Shown: positions 27,138 to 35,383, counted from the stretch's first letter. The stretch is DNA of 64,000 nucleotides from Bdellovibrionales bacterium RIFOXYD12_FULL_39_22 (GCA_001770205.1 MEQL01000035.1:106301-170300); one strand, 5' to 3'. The notes: generated by a model from the letters alone, not told the origin. Program-made: numbers and translations.

Positions 27138-28363
27138 ATAAAAAAGTAGTTGTTACCGGAATGGGAGTAATCTCTCCGCTCGGAAATAATTTAGTTGATT
27201 TTGAAAAAGCGCTTTTTGCTGGTAAATCTGGCGTGGGGCCGATTACTCGCTTTGACCCGACGGGCCTTCCGACTACCATTGCATCAGAGGTTAAAAATAT
27301 TGCTAGTGATTTTAGGGATGTGAAAATAACCTTTGCTCTTTTGGCCGCTCAACAAGCGATTTTTGCTGCTTTTGGCCATGAGATGCTTCCTGCGAAGACT
27401 TCATCTTTTTTATCTTTGGGCATTGGCCTGGAACTTTTTTCAATGGAAGATTTAGTAGCGCTTAAATCCAAAGGCCGCGAAAATATTTCAGAAGTAGAAG
27501 ACTTAACTTTTTTAAATACACCCTCAAATATTTGTGGCCATCTTATTTCTAAAAAATATCAACTAACTCATGCTCCTGCTTTTCACATCTCCGCCTGTGC
27601 GGCCGGTACTGATGCCATTGGCCACGGCTTTTTAAAAATTGCCAGAGGAGAGGTTTTGATGGCCTTGGCCGGAGGAACGGATTCCATGATAAATCCGATG
27701 GGGGTTGGTGGGTTTTGTCGGATAGGAGCGATGACGACAAAAAATAGCACGCCTCATTTGGCATCTCGTCCCTTTGATAAATCAAGAGATGGTTTTGTTT
27801 TAGGTGAGGGAGCAGGTTTTTTAGTGTTAGAGGAAGAAGAGTTTGCACGAAAAAGAGGGGCAAAAATAGTAGGCCGAATTTTAGGATATGGAAACAGTTT
27901 GGATGCTTACAGTGTAAGTGATCCTCATCCACAGGGAGAAGGGGCGATTAAGTCGATGCATCGTGCTTTGCAGTCGGCCCATCTTTGCCCTGCAGATATT
28001 TCCGCCATTAGTGTTCATGGAACAGGAACCGCCAAAAATGATCCGGCAGAGGCGGCCGCGATTAGAACACTTTTTAAAGAAGACTATAAACGTATTCCGG
28101 CCTTTGCGACCAAGTCTATGACTGGGCATCTTATTTCTGCGGCCGGAGCTGTGGAGAGCATTGCCACGTTTTTATCTTTGCAAAGACAGCAGCTGCATCC
28201 CACCATAAATCTTCAAGAGGTTGCTGATGGCTGTGAACTCAACCATGTTATCGGGAAGAGTAAAAATTGTTCTCTAAAATACATCCTTAAAAACTCATTC
28301 GGTTTTGGTGGCCAGAATGCCTCACTGGTTTTGGCCCTCGACGAAGGGCCGCGTTTTTGTTAA
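27134..28363 (+). CDS. FabF-type beta-ketoacyl-ACP synthase, catalytically intact
   Basis: A 409-residue condensing enzyme with the Cys-His-His triad: Cys155 (HISACAAGTD), His295 (VHGTGTAKNDP) and His332 (KSMTGHLIS). It also has the C-terminal NSFGFGGQNASLVL. It elongates ACP-bound acyl chains with malonyl units. The start overlaps the preceding KS-like gene by 4 bp, pairing the two for translation, as is usual for KS-alpha/KS-beta partners. No acyltransferase or AMP-ligase loading gene was found in the operon. Confidence 0.93.
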   Translation: MNKKVVVTGMGVISPLGNNLVDFEKALFAGKSGVGPITRFDPTGLPTTIASEVKNIASDFRDVKITFALLAAQQAIFAAFGHEMLPAKTSSFLSLGIGLELFSMEDLVALKSKGRENISEVEDLTFLNTPSNICGHLISKKYQLTHAPAFHISACAAGTDAIGHGFLKIARGEVLMALAGGTDSMINPMGVGGFCRIGAMTTKNSTPHLASRPFDKSRDGFVLGEGAGFLVLEEEEFARKRGAKIVGRILGYGNSLDAYSVSDPHPQGEGAIKSMHRALQSAHLCPADISAISVHGTGTAKNDPAEAAAIRTLFKEDYKRIPAFATKSMTGHLISAAGAVESIATFLSLQRQQLHPTINLQEVADGCELNHVIGKSKNCSLKYILKNSFGFGGQNASLVLALDEGPRFC

Positions 28364-28388
28364 ACTGTTGCTTGTAAAAGGAGTTCTT

Positions 28389-28775
28389 ATGCCCAAGATG
28401 GAGCGCGAGAAAATAGTTGAAGAGATTAAAAATATTATAGCAGATGGATTGAGTATTGATTCATCCACACTATCGCTTGGGAGTTTTTTGGTAACTGATT
28501 TGCGGGCCGATTCCTTAGATATTATGGATTTTATGTTTCAAATCCAAGAAAAATTTAATATTAACCTACAAAAAGAGGATTTTCATTTTCTGAAAAAATT
28601 AAATATGCCACAGGAACAGGCGGTGATTGATGGTTTTTTGTCAGAAGCTGCCATTTCTGCTTTAAGACATTGGCTTCCACAATTACCAGCTTCTGTTAAA
28701 CTACGGCCTGTGGATCTTGGCCAGTATCTATCTTTGGAGTCTTTAGTCATTATTGTTGAAGAAAATTTAAGCTGA
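28389..28775 (+). CDS. Acyl carrier protein with C-terminal extension
   Basis: 128 residues. The ACP core has the phosphopantetheine site DLRADSLDIMDF with Ser42 and the following helix IQEKFNINL. A typical ACP ends near residue 80, whereas this one continues with about 45 residues (LPQLPASVKLRPVDLGQYLSL...) of unknown role. AAAAGGAG precedes the ATG. It is the last gene of the operon; the last 46 bases of the gene and trailer are found again about 1.4 kb downstream, beyond the inserted ATPase gene. Confidence 0.85.
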   Translation: MPKMEREKIVEEIKNIIADGLSIDSSTLSLGSFLVTDLRADSLDIMDFMFQIQEKFNINLQKEDFHFLKKLNMPQEQAVIDGFLSEAAISALRHWLPQLPASVKLRPVDLGQYLSLESLVIIVEENLS

Positions 28776-28778
28776 ATT
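28733..28778 (+). repeat. Direct repeat, left copy (tail of the acyl carrier protein gene)
   Basis: About 46 bases from TTTGGAGTC to CTGAATT, matching 30113-30159 except for one G-to-A change and one extra A in an A run. The two copies bracket the ATPase gene, so they look like a target duplication or recombination scar left by its insertion. Confidence 0.85.
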
Positions 28779-28804
28779 ATATGCCTTTGAGGATCAAAGC
28801 TTAC

Positions 28805-28860
28805 TATATGCCTTCTGTAAAATCATAAAAGCCTATTTACATTTTTACAGAAGGCATATA
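28805..28860. repeat. Perfect 18-bp inverted repeat ahead of the ATPase gene
   Basis: TATATGCCTTCTGTAAAA (28805-28822) and its exact complement (28843-28860) are separated by 20 bases, ending 13 bases before the ATPase start codon. A partial copy, TATATGCCTT, lies at about 28778-28787. There is no T run after the right arm, so it is not a classical terminator. It may be an operator for autoregulation of the ATPase gene, or an end of the mobile unit. Confidence 0.8.
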
Positions 28861-28873
28861 ATCTGTATTTACT

Positions 28874-30067
28874 ATGCCGCATATCAGAAAACGTTTTCTT
28901 GAAGGTTTATTAAGGAAAACGCTCCGCTACTCTCCAATTGTTGGAATTTTTGGCCATCGCCAAGTTGGTAAAACGACGTTGGCAAATTTATTAAGCAAGC
29001 GTTATATTTCTTTAGATTCGGCATCATCACTGGCGCTCGCTTCCCAAGATGCCGCTAGTTTTTTAGAGAAAAACAAGGCAAGTCCTCTGGTTATCGACGA
29101 ATGCCAACTTGCTCCGGAACTTTTTCCTGCGTTAAAAGAACATGTGCGACAAAATCAAAGTCCAGGACAATTCTTGCTCACAGGATCGGTGCGATTTAGT
29201 TCTCGCCGAGCTATTAGAGAATCTTTGACTGGTAGAATTGTGGCCTGGGAACTGTTACCAATGGATATGAGCGAAACGTATCAAAGCACATTGCCGATAG
29301 CTCTTATTAAAATGCTAACGGCAAAAAGCGTCGATATTGATTTGCCTACCGCAAATTATTTTACTGAAAAAAACTACTTACGTTATCTCCAAAACGGTGG
29401 CCTTCCTGGTATTTTTAGTATTAGGGATTCTGCGATAAAGCGCCAGCGCTATGAGACTCAGATAAATACTATTTTAGAGCGGGACTTACAACTGATATTT
29501 CCAACAACATTAAGCTATCGAACACTCCGCCACCTTCTGGCAACTCTGGCCAGCAAAGTTGGAGAACCTCTAGAGTGGTCATCGTTGAGTCGCGCAGTGC
29601 GTATCTCTATTCCAACGCTTTATAAGCTTATTGCGGCATTTGAGGCGATGTTTCTCATTCGACTCATACCTACCGTGGGATCACAAAAAAAAGCAGTACT
29701 TTTTTTTGAAGATGTAGGAGAGGCCAATTACTTATCAAGTTTAGCAAAAAATGAACTGACAGCACTAACGCTTTTTTTATTTGCTAATCTAAGAACGCAA
29801 TTCATGTATCGTCCGGAAGCATCAGTAGAAATATTTCAATATCGTAATCGCGGAGGAGGTTTTGTACCGCTTTGCTTTAATACTTCGAATCATTACCTTG
29901 GAATATTACCATCTTTGGAGGAAAATCCAAGTGATTCAATTTTGGGAAGTGCTAGGAGCTTTTTAAGAAAATATAAGCAGGCCAAAATTCTTATTGTTCA
30001 TAGAGGAGATAAGGACAAAATTTTACAAGATAATATTCGTATAGTAAGTGCAGGGCAGTTGATTTAA
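28874..30067 (+). CDS. AAA-type ATPase of the DUF4143 kind, recently inserted
   Basis: 397 residues. An N-terminal P-loop domain has GHRQVGKT (27-34) and the Walker B-like LVIDECQLA (72-80), followed by LLTGSVRFS. The middle (GLPGIFSIRD, LERDLQLIFP) leads into a C-terminal domain with an SRAVRISIPTLYKLI helix-turn-helix-like segment, the arrangement of DUF4143 ATPases, whose function is not settled. No ribosome binding site is evident before its ATG. The gene has moderate GGCC density (about six sites in 1.2 kb), lies between two 46-bp repeats of the ACP tail, and has an inverted repeat immediately upstream; all point to acquisition as a unit. Confidence 0.8.
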   Translation: MPHIRKRFLEGLLRKTLRYSPIVGIFGHRQVGKTTLANLLSKRYISLDSASSLALASQDAASFLEKNKASPLVIDECQLAPELFPALKEHVRQNQSPGQFLLTGSVRFSSRRAIRESLTGRIVAWELLPMDMSETYQSTLPIALIKMLTAKSVDIDLPTANYFTEKNYLRYLQNGGLPGIFSIRDSAIKRQRYETQINTILERDLQLIFPTTLSYRTLRHLLATLASKVGEPLEWSSLSRAVRISIPTLYKLIAAFEAMFLIRLIPTVGSQKKAVLFFEDVGEANYLSSLAKNELTALTLFLFANLRTQFMYRPEASVEIFQYRNRGGGFVPLCFNTSNHYLGILPSLEENPSDSILGSARSFLRKYKQAKILIVHRGDKDKILQDNIRIVSAGQLI

Positions 30068-30112
30068 AAAAAGAATCGCCGTGGATTAGTCAATTATTTA
30101 TTTTTGGAGTCT

Positions 30113-30159
30113 TTAGTCATTATTGTTGAAAAAAAATTTAAGCTGAATTTATAAGTCTT
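30113..30159 (+). repeat. Direct repeat, right copy (duplicated tail of the ACP gene)
   Basis: Matches the left copy at 28733-28778 over about 46 bases with one substitution and one single-base insertion. It does not code for anything here. Beyond it the sequence continues to the truncated aquaporin gene, which was presumably next to the ACP gene before the insertion. Confidence 0.85.
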
Positions 30160-30181
30160 ACTTTTTAGTCAGGATGTTAAA

Positions 30182-30475
30182 ATGCATAGTCTATTTGGCG
30201 AAATGATCGGTACTTTTCTTATTGTATTTTTCGGCTGTGGAAGTGTAGCGGTTTCCACGATATTTAATACAGGTATGAGTCTTTCAGATGTGGCCATGGT
30301 TTGGGGAGGTGCTGTTGCATTGGCCATTTATTCTACAAGATATCTTTCTTGTGCTCATCTAAATCCAGCAATATCTATTGCGATGGTAGTGGCCGGTAGA
30401 ATGAAATTAAAAAATATCGCTCCGTATATTCTTTTTCAATGTTTTGGTGCTTTTTTTGGTGCACTACTTTGTTAA
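30182..30475 (+). pseudogene. Truncated aquaporin/glycerol facilitator (N-terminal 97 residues)
   Basis: The frame opens MHSLFGEMIGTFLIVFFGCGSVAVS, the start of MIP-family channels, and includes the first NPA motif in AHLNPAISIA. It stops at residue 97, whereas family members have about 220-280 residues, six helices and two NPA motifs. The sequence after the stop does not continue the family in any frame. The gene is therefore a fragment, truncated at the 3' end, and probably non-functional. A GC-rich hairpin followed by a T run overlaps its end. Confidence 0.75.
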
Positions 30476-30510
30476 CCCGGCCTGCAGGCGCAGGGCGGGT
30501 TCAGTTTTTT
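30474..30510 (+). terminator. Probable rho-independent terminator
   Basis: AACCCGGCC (30474-30482) can pair with GGCGGGTT (30494-30501), with one bulged base, and is followed by CAG and a run of six T residues. It would end transcripts arriving from the lipid operon and the ATPase/aquaporin remnant. Confidence 0.6.
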
Positions 30511-30575
30511 CTTGCAGATAAAATTTCTGTGAACAAGGCATCACCAACATTAGTTGGCCCATTATGGGAGGTACG

Positions 30576-31214
30576 CTACTGCCAAAACAGAGATGCGGAG
30601 TATTGCATGAATGGCTCCTTTTCATTTGCATTACTTGCACCAGCAATTGGTTTTGCGTAGCCAATTTCAGCAATCAATCCCCAGTCATCTCCCCATTTGA
30701 AACCAGCAGATCCTCCGGCCAGAAAAATTGTTGAAGATTCATCTCCTAAGTCCCCTCCCGTGGCATTCATCAGTTTACTACTTAAAGTTGGAGTAAAAAG
30801 AATTGCAAAATTCTCCCTCAAGTTATAATCCATGAAGATTGGAATTTTAAGCTCTATGAATGTGGATTTTCTCTCTCCACTTGAAACTGAAAAATATCCA
30901 ACCCCAAGCCCAGTGGATAGGTTTAGATCACCGTTCATAAGCTGATATTTTGCATCAAAGGCCGGAGATAATCCGTTGGTAACTCGAACACCTGCATCTA
31001 AGTTTGGAAAAATACCTCTACGATACATAATTTCTAGAGTTGGAAAAGAAAACTTATCACTTTCTCCTTCTACGTGGTACTTTGAGCTAAATTGGCCTAC
31101 GCCAATCGCAAATGAACTTTTGTCCACATCCAGGACTTTTGCTGTTTGCATCTGAGTTACAGTTGAACAAGAAACAAAAAACAGGACAATAAAAGACAAT
31201 AAAATGCTTTGCAT
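30576..31214 (-). CDS. Lipoprotein with barrel-like body, unknown
   Basis: A 212-residue protein starting MQSILLSFIVLFFVSC, a lipoprotein signal with the acylated Cys at residue 16 (VSC). The mature chain consists of strand-like runs (FAIGVGQFSS, LDAGVRVTNGLS, LSTGLGVGYFSV, AGFKWGDDWGLIAEIGY) and ends FMQYSASLFWQ, resembling small outer-membrane barrels. It has a good GGAGGAAC ribosome binding site. GGCC sites are scarce here relative to the rest of the window, suggesting a distinct origin. It probably lies in the outer membrane. No family is recognised. Confidence 0.65.
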   Translation of the reverse strand: MQSILLSFIVLFFVSCSTVTQMQTAKVLDVDKSSFAIGVGQFSSKYHVEGESDKFSFPTLEIMYRRGIFPNLDAGVRVTNGLSPAFDAKYQLMNGDLNLSTGLGVGYFSVSSGERKSTFIELKIPIFMDYNLRENFAILFTPTLSSKLMNATGGDLGDESSTIFLAGGSAGFKWGDDWGLIAEIGYAKPIAGASNANEKEPFMQYSASLFWQ

Positions 31215-31253
31215 AGTTCCTCCAAAAAAATAAGTGTTAAAAAAAATATTTAA

Positions 31254-31769
31254 TTACTGAGTACAGATCGCCAGTTCAAATTCTCCGCTCACCGAATTAT
31301 CGCTGTCGTAGTTAGCAACCATTCTTCCTCGCAATGTAGAACCATCGATATCATCAATTATTAATCGTCCATCAGTAACAAATAAATTCAAGTAGGACCC
31401 ATCTTGCTCTTCAAACGCAAAAGTTACATTCTGAGATAAACTAAATGGGTACTCACCGCGTTTTAAAGGGAAACTTCCAAGGATGGAGCGATTAGAACTG
31501 GAAATAAATACACTACAAGGATCTGCCTCATATGTTTCCCAAAAATCAAAGGAGAGTTTATTGTTGTCAAATGTGGATGTTGTTACGCGCCCTGATTTAA
31601 AGGTCCAGCCGAAACCATTGATAGTTCCATCTAAGGTTCCTGCTTGAATAGAACGTCGATCTCCTCTCGGCTTTTTATCATTATTATTATCGCTGATTTC
31701 TGTTTTACATGCAGAAATCGAGAGAGTTAAAAGCGTAATCATTAATAGTCTGTTTGTCACAGTTTTCAT
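31254..31769 (-). CDS. Small lipoprotein, unknown
   Basis: 171 residues with a type II signal peptide (LLTLSISACK; lipid-modified Cys at residue 21). The mature protein starts with an Asn/Asp-rich linker, then a beta-rich domain (GTLDGTINGFGWTFKSGRVTTS) resembling DUF-type calycin-like folds. The upstream TGGAGAAA gives a ribosome binding site. It is followed 39 bp later on the same strand by the barrel-like lipoprotein gene, so the two may be co-transcribed. No family is recognised. Confidence 0.65.
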   Translation of the reverse strand: MKTVTNRLLMITLLTLSISACKTEISDNNNDKKPRGDRRSIQAGTLDGTINGFGWTFKSGRVTTSTFDNNKLSFDFWETYEADPCSVFISSSNRSILGSFPLKRGEYPFSLSQNVTFAFEEQDGSYLNLFVTDGRLIIDDIDGSTLRGRMVANYDSDNSVSGEFELAICTQ

Positions 31770-31884
31770 TGTGTTTCTCCATTGTTTTACTGTTGTTGTG
31801 TGCGCAGGTGCAGTCTAACTCAACAATTAACAAAAGTGAAGAAGAGGATTGGGATTGTGTTCTGTGAGATTCTGTAGACCCCAG

Positions 31885-32688
31885 TCAAGAGATCTCATCC
31901 ATCGGGAATAGTTGAGTAGAAAAACAGTAGACGCGATTGCGTCTGCGACTGCCTGTTAATAGCTTATTTAGTTCTACAGTAAAATCACGAATCATTTTTT
32001 TTGCTGTCCCAATTTGTGCAGCATCAATAGGTACGACCAGTGAGTTATATTCACGCTCATGTAATTGTGTAGTAAAAAGTGCACCTAATGATTTTAGAAT
32101 AATTTCTTTGTGATAGTTTTTTATGGAGGCACTAGGTATTTCAGTGGGCCACATAAAGAGACTATCGTCAATTCGCTGTAGACGTCCTTTTTCTCGTTTT
32201 AGTAGTCCAGTTGAAATAAGTTTATCGATGCACTCTTGTGCCCTCTCTTCACTAATTTTAAGTCTAGTTGCCACCCACTTGATAGAATCCTTTGCACCAT
32301 TTAAGAGCATCAACTCAGCAACTGCCAGGTATTCCCAATGGGAAATAATTTCGAAAAGTTCAAGTGATAATCTACGCTGCTCTTGCATTCCAAATTTCTT
32401 CAAACGTAGCTTAGCAGATTTTTTTGCCATTTGAGATCTTCCATGTTCACTTTCTACTAACGTAGAAAAAAAATCAGTTTCCATCACGTTGAAATTTAAT
32501 ATTTTTGCTATCTCACAGGCCTTTTTTGCAGAAAGTCCCTGTTTGCCTTGTAGTATCTCTGAAAGCCTAGAAGGCGATGTTTTAAGATCACGGGAAAATG
32601 CACGTAATGAGTAATTTGGATTGTGTGCTTTTCTTTTCTCAAATTCCTCAGTCAAAATATCACGATAATTGTTGTGGTCATAGAACAT
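31885..32688 (-). CDS. TIGR02147-type transcriptional regulator
   Basis: 267 residues. The N-terminal region has an XRE-like helix-turn-helix (SLRAFSRDLKTSPSRLSEILQGKQGLS near 23-49). A second winged-helix-like region is in the middle (KWVATRLKISEERAQECIDKLISTGLLKRE). The chain ends with a DUF4423-like C-terminus (LVVPIDAAQIGTAKKMIRDFTVELNKLL). This arrangement is the TIGR02147 family, often seen in several copies in Bdellovibrionota and Fibrobacteres. It overlaps the end of the secreted LRR gene by 11 bp, so the two are coupled. The targets are unknown; by position they may be the lipoprotein and LRR genes around it. Confidence 0.85.
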   Translation of the reverse strand: MFYDHNNYRDILTEEFEKRKAHNPNYSLRAFSRDLKTSPSRLSEILQGKQGLSAKKACEIAKILNFNVMETDFFSTLVESEHGRSQMAKKSAKLRLKKFGMQEQRRLSLELFEIISHWEYLAVAELMLLNGAKDSIKWVATRLKISEERAQECIDKLISTGLLKREKGRLQRIDDSLFMWPTEIPSASIKNYHKEIILKSLGALFTTQLHEREYNSLVVPIDAAQIGTAKKMIRDFTVELNKLLTGSRRRNRVYCFSTQLFPMDEIS

Positions 32689-33892
32689 TGCTGATCAACC
32701 TACATATTATTTTTACGTTGGGGAAACGTTTTTTTAAACTTGTTTCCATTTGCTGCAAGTAGATTTCGTTATTCGATTCAAGATGAAGTTCCTGCAAATT
32801 AGGCGGAAGAATAGACAAAGTCGCTGGAAGTGTCAGTTTCATTATACGAAGAGATTCAAGATTTAAAAAGGGCTCGTTAATAACGAGTCCTTGATTTTCT
32901 CTTAGATCAAGCGTTTCAAGATATTTTAGATCACGCAAAATTTCATTACTCAGAATGGTTAAAGAGTCATTTACTAATGTTAAGTTTTTTAATTGGTACA
33001 TTGGTGAAAAAATGCGTGGAGGGAGCATTGACTGCAAAGAAGAAGTATTATTAATGATTAAGTCGGAAGTTTTACCAAAACCATAAAAGTCACCAAAGCG
33101 AAATAAGAATCCTTCTGGTATGTTGTCAAAGTGTATGGCGGAGACAGATGAGAGATCCCTTGCCGAAATTTTTTCACACTCTTTTGGAAAGTATGCTTGA
33201 ATAATTTTTGATCGTTCACAATAATCAAGCTTTGGAGCAAAGAGATTCCATGCGGAGAATTTTTCAATTAATTCTCGTCGACTTAATTTTTGAAGTTCCT
33301 TTGAGTGCATAAGCCAATTAAGTTTTCGCAAAATTCGCACATCACTAGTAAAATCCCACATCCATTCATGCATCAAAAAAAAGGAGTATTGGAGAGGATT
33401 GTATATTCGTTGATGGACTAGAATATTTTTGTCAAAGTTGTAACGAATTGGCTCGTATATACTTTGGCGAATTACTGTCTGATAAATCTGTGGTTTTTTA
33501 TTTCTTATACAATTTTCAGGTAATTGTTCGATTATGTTTTCATCATTTATATCTATCAGTTCACCGGTGGCCTCGTGCCAACTACGATTTACTCCATTAC
33601 GCAGGTATAGCGAACCAAAAAAATCATCAAAATGGGGAAGCAGTTCTGGATATTTTTCTTCCAAAAGCTGGCGAATATTGTCTCGGTTCTCTTCAAATGT
33701 TGTGTCAATACTGTAGTCGGCCAAATCCAAATCTTTATATTCTAGTAGAAAGTCGAGAGTGTAATATCCTAGGAAAGGACTTTTAGGATTGTTTTCACAA
33801 AAAATTGTGTCTCCACCATTTCCGACTAATGATCCACCGGCCAGTAATGAATGTGCATAAAGTACTGTCATTAATGCGATCAGAACTTTCAT
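32678..33892 (-). CDS. Secreted leucine-rich-repeat protein, minus strand
   Basis: About 404 residues from MKVLIALMTVL with a signal peptide ending before GGSLVGNGGD; GGGAGG lies upstream. The first half (GGDTIFCENN..., YTLDFLLEY) is a domain of unknown type found also in the divergent neighbour. The second half has leucine-rich repeats (LKNLTLVNDSLTILSNEILRDLKYLETLDLRENQGLVI, LESLRIMKLTLPATLSIL). Such proteins often mediate binding to other surfaces. Its stop lies inside the start of the TIGR02147 gene. Low GGCC density marks it as part of the accessory block. Confidence 0.75.
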   Translation of the reverse strand: MKVLIALMTVLYAHSLLAGGSLVGNGGDTIFCENNPKSPFLGYYTLDFLLEYKDLDLADYSIDTTFEENRDNIRQLLEEKYPELLPHFDDFFGSLYLRNGVNRSWHEATGELIDINDENIIEQLPENCIRNKKPQIYQTVIRQSIYEPIRYNFDKNILVHQRIYNPLQYSFFLMHEWMWDFTSDVRILRKLNWLMHSKELQKLSRRELIEKFSAWNLFAPKLDYCERSKIIQAYFPKECEKISARDLSSVSAIHFDNIPEGFLFRFGDFYGFGKTSDLIINNTSSLQSMLPPRIFSPMYQLKNLTLVNDSLTILSNEILRDLKYLETLDLRENQGLVINEPFLNLESLRIMKLTLPATLSILPPNLQELHLESNNEIYLQQMETSLKKRFPNVKIICRLISNVL

Positions 33893-34036
33893 AAATCCTC
33901 CCAAAGATATTCAAGGTTAGGCCATTTTTAGCAAAAACTGTCAGGGGAAGCAAGTAAACTTTACTGGGTCAGTTGTCTTTATGTATTCGATAGGCCACAA
34001 ACATGCAACATCTTAATTATTGTCCTCGGAGAAAAT
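33893..34036. other. Divergent promoter region between the two secreted LRR systems
   Basis: 144 bases lie between two divergently transcribed genes, so both promoters must be here. Ribosome-binding sequence is visible at the left end (GGGAGG on the minus strand) and CCTCGGAGAAA on the plus strand before 34037. I could not fix convincing -35/-10 boxes. Confidence 0.4.
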
Positions 34037-35383
34037 ATGCATTCTTTTAAACTTTTAATTTTAGTTTCTCTTGTTTTAACATCCTCGCTCTCAGCCGAAA
34101 CAATCTCCCACGTATATTTTGCAAATGTAGATGCTAATGCGCAGATTGATGTTTTAAAAACAGTTCCATTATTAGTGTCATTAAGTGAGCGTAAAATATT
34201 GGCGGTACGAGTTTTTCTGGCACCTCGAGTCCAAGCACCGATGAGGGTTAATTTTGAGGTTAATAAGCAAGTAACTGCCCAAACATTACCTTTTTATACG
34301 CCTGAAGAAATGAAAGATTTTCAATCACTATCGGTGGCCATTCCAGGATTAAATTTACGCGAAATTAAATCACTCAATTTGAAATTTATTGATAGTGCCG
34401 CAGTAAGCTTGATTGCGCTGGATTATGAAGAGACTGCTCATGATCCTGCTGGTGATAATCATTTGGAGCAGATAAAGCGTCTTGAAAAGTTGAGTGAGTA
34501 TAATCTTTATGAGGAAAATAATCGAGCTTCGAAAGATAAGGAGATCCGTAGGCAGGCCGCGGTTGACCTATTACAATATCCATCAACACGTGCGCTAAAA
34601 ATACTCTTTGAACGTGTAGATTATGATGGAGTTAGAGACGACTATGATCTTAAGCGGCAGGCCCTACATTCTTTTAAACAGATGATTCCGGCATTTACAT
34701 CACTTTTTGGTGAGCTATCAATAATGGAGACACTGACTTACTTATATAATCGCTATCATGATTGGAATGTGCGAGACACAATGTTGGAAGCGATGTACGA
34801 CTTTCAAACTTCAGCAGCACTTTTTTTTTCAATCAATAATCATGTATATTCTGGCACTGCAGAACGAAGGGTGTCGAATATCTCTATTCTCGAAGAGATA
34901 TACAAGAAATCGGATTTTTTACAATATGTTGAATATTTTAAAGATAGAATTTTAAACGAAACCTTCGGAGAATTTGCTGATAATCAAGAGTGGGCACAGG
35001 AAGTCGCTTGTGATGTGCTGGCAAAAGCACCACAAAATGGACTGTTGAAAAAAATATTTCCGCTCTTTAAAAACGAAAGCTGGAGTTTTCAAGTCCATTG
35101 CGAAAATGCGCTAATTGCCTCTCTAGTCAATTATGATTTAAAAGAGGAGATTCTTTCGGATGTAGATTTGGATTATGTCTTTTCCGTAATTGGCCAAACC
35201 TATAAGCGAGGTGATTCCGTTTTTGACTCAGGTTATACGCATGATCATAGTGAACGTATTATTTCCGCATATATTTTATTAGAAATCAAAACAGCTGAAG
35301 CAGTCATGTTATTGAAAAAAATATCTAAAGAACCGGAACTTGAAGATGATATTCGCAAAGCAATCTTGGAAAATTTACGATGA
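34037..35383 (+). CDS. Secreted protein with HEAT-like helical repeats
   Basis: A 448-residue protein with a signal peptide (FKLLILVSLVLTSSLSAE). An N-terminal beta-rich region (to about 130) is followed by helical repeats (RRQAAVDLLQYPSTRALKILFERVD, LKRQALHSFKQMI, AQEVACDVLAKAPQNGLL, AEAVMLLKKISKEPELED), like HEAT or armadillo-type scaffolds. Its stop overlaps the start of the downstream LRR gene by four bases (ATGA), so they are translated together. Both are probably exported and may act as a pair. Confidence 0.65.
   Translation: MHSFKLLILVSLVLTSSLSAETISHVYFANVDANAQIDVLKTVPLLVSLSERKILAVRVFLAPRVQAPMRVNFEVNKQVTAQTLPFYTPEEMKDFQSLSVAIPGLNLREIKSLNLKFIDSAAVSLIALDYEETAHDPAGDNHLEQIKRLEKLSEYNLYEENNRASKDKEIRRQAAVDLLQYPSTRALKILFERVDYDGVRDDYDLKRQALHSFKQMIPAFTSLFGELSIMETLTYLYNRYHDWNVRDTMLEAMYDFQTSAALFFSINNHVYSGTAERRVSNISILEEIYKKSDFLQYVEYFKDRILNETFGEFADNQEWAQEVACDVLAKAPQNGLLKKIFPLFKNESWSFQVHCENALIASLVNYDLKEEILSDVDLDYVFSVIGQTYKRGDSVFDSGYTHDHSERIISAYILLEIKTAEAVMLLKKISKEPELEDDIRKAILENLR

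Noticed and set aside
28874..30067. The ATPase as a partner of the lipid pathway
   Set aside because: It interrupts the region between the operon and the aquaporin remnant, has duplicated flanks and no shared features with lipid genes, so acquisition is the simpler explanation.
30439..30660. A 73-residue plus-strand frame over the aquaporin stop and the barrel gene end
   Set aside because: It crosses the GC-rich terminator and overlaps the coding end of a minus-strand gene; no signal, motif or ribosome site supports it.
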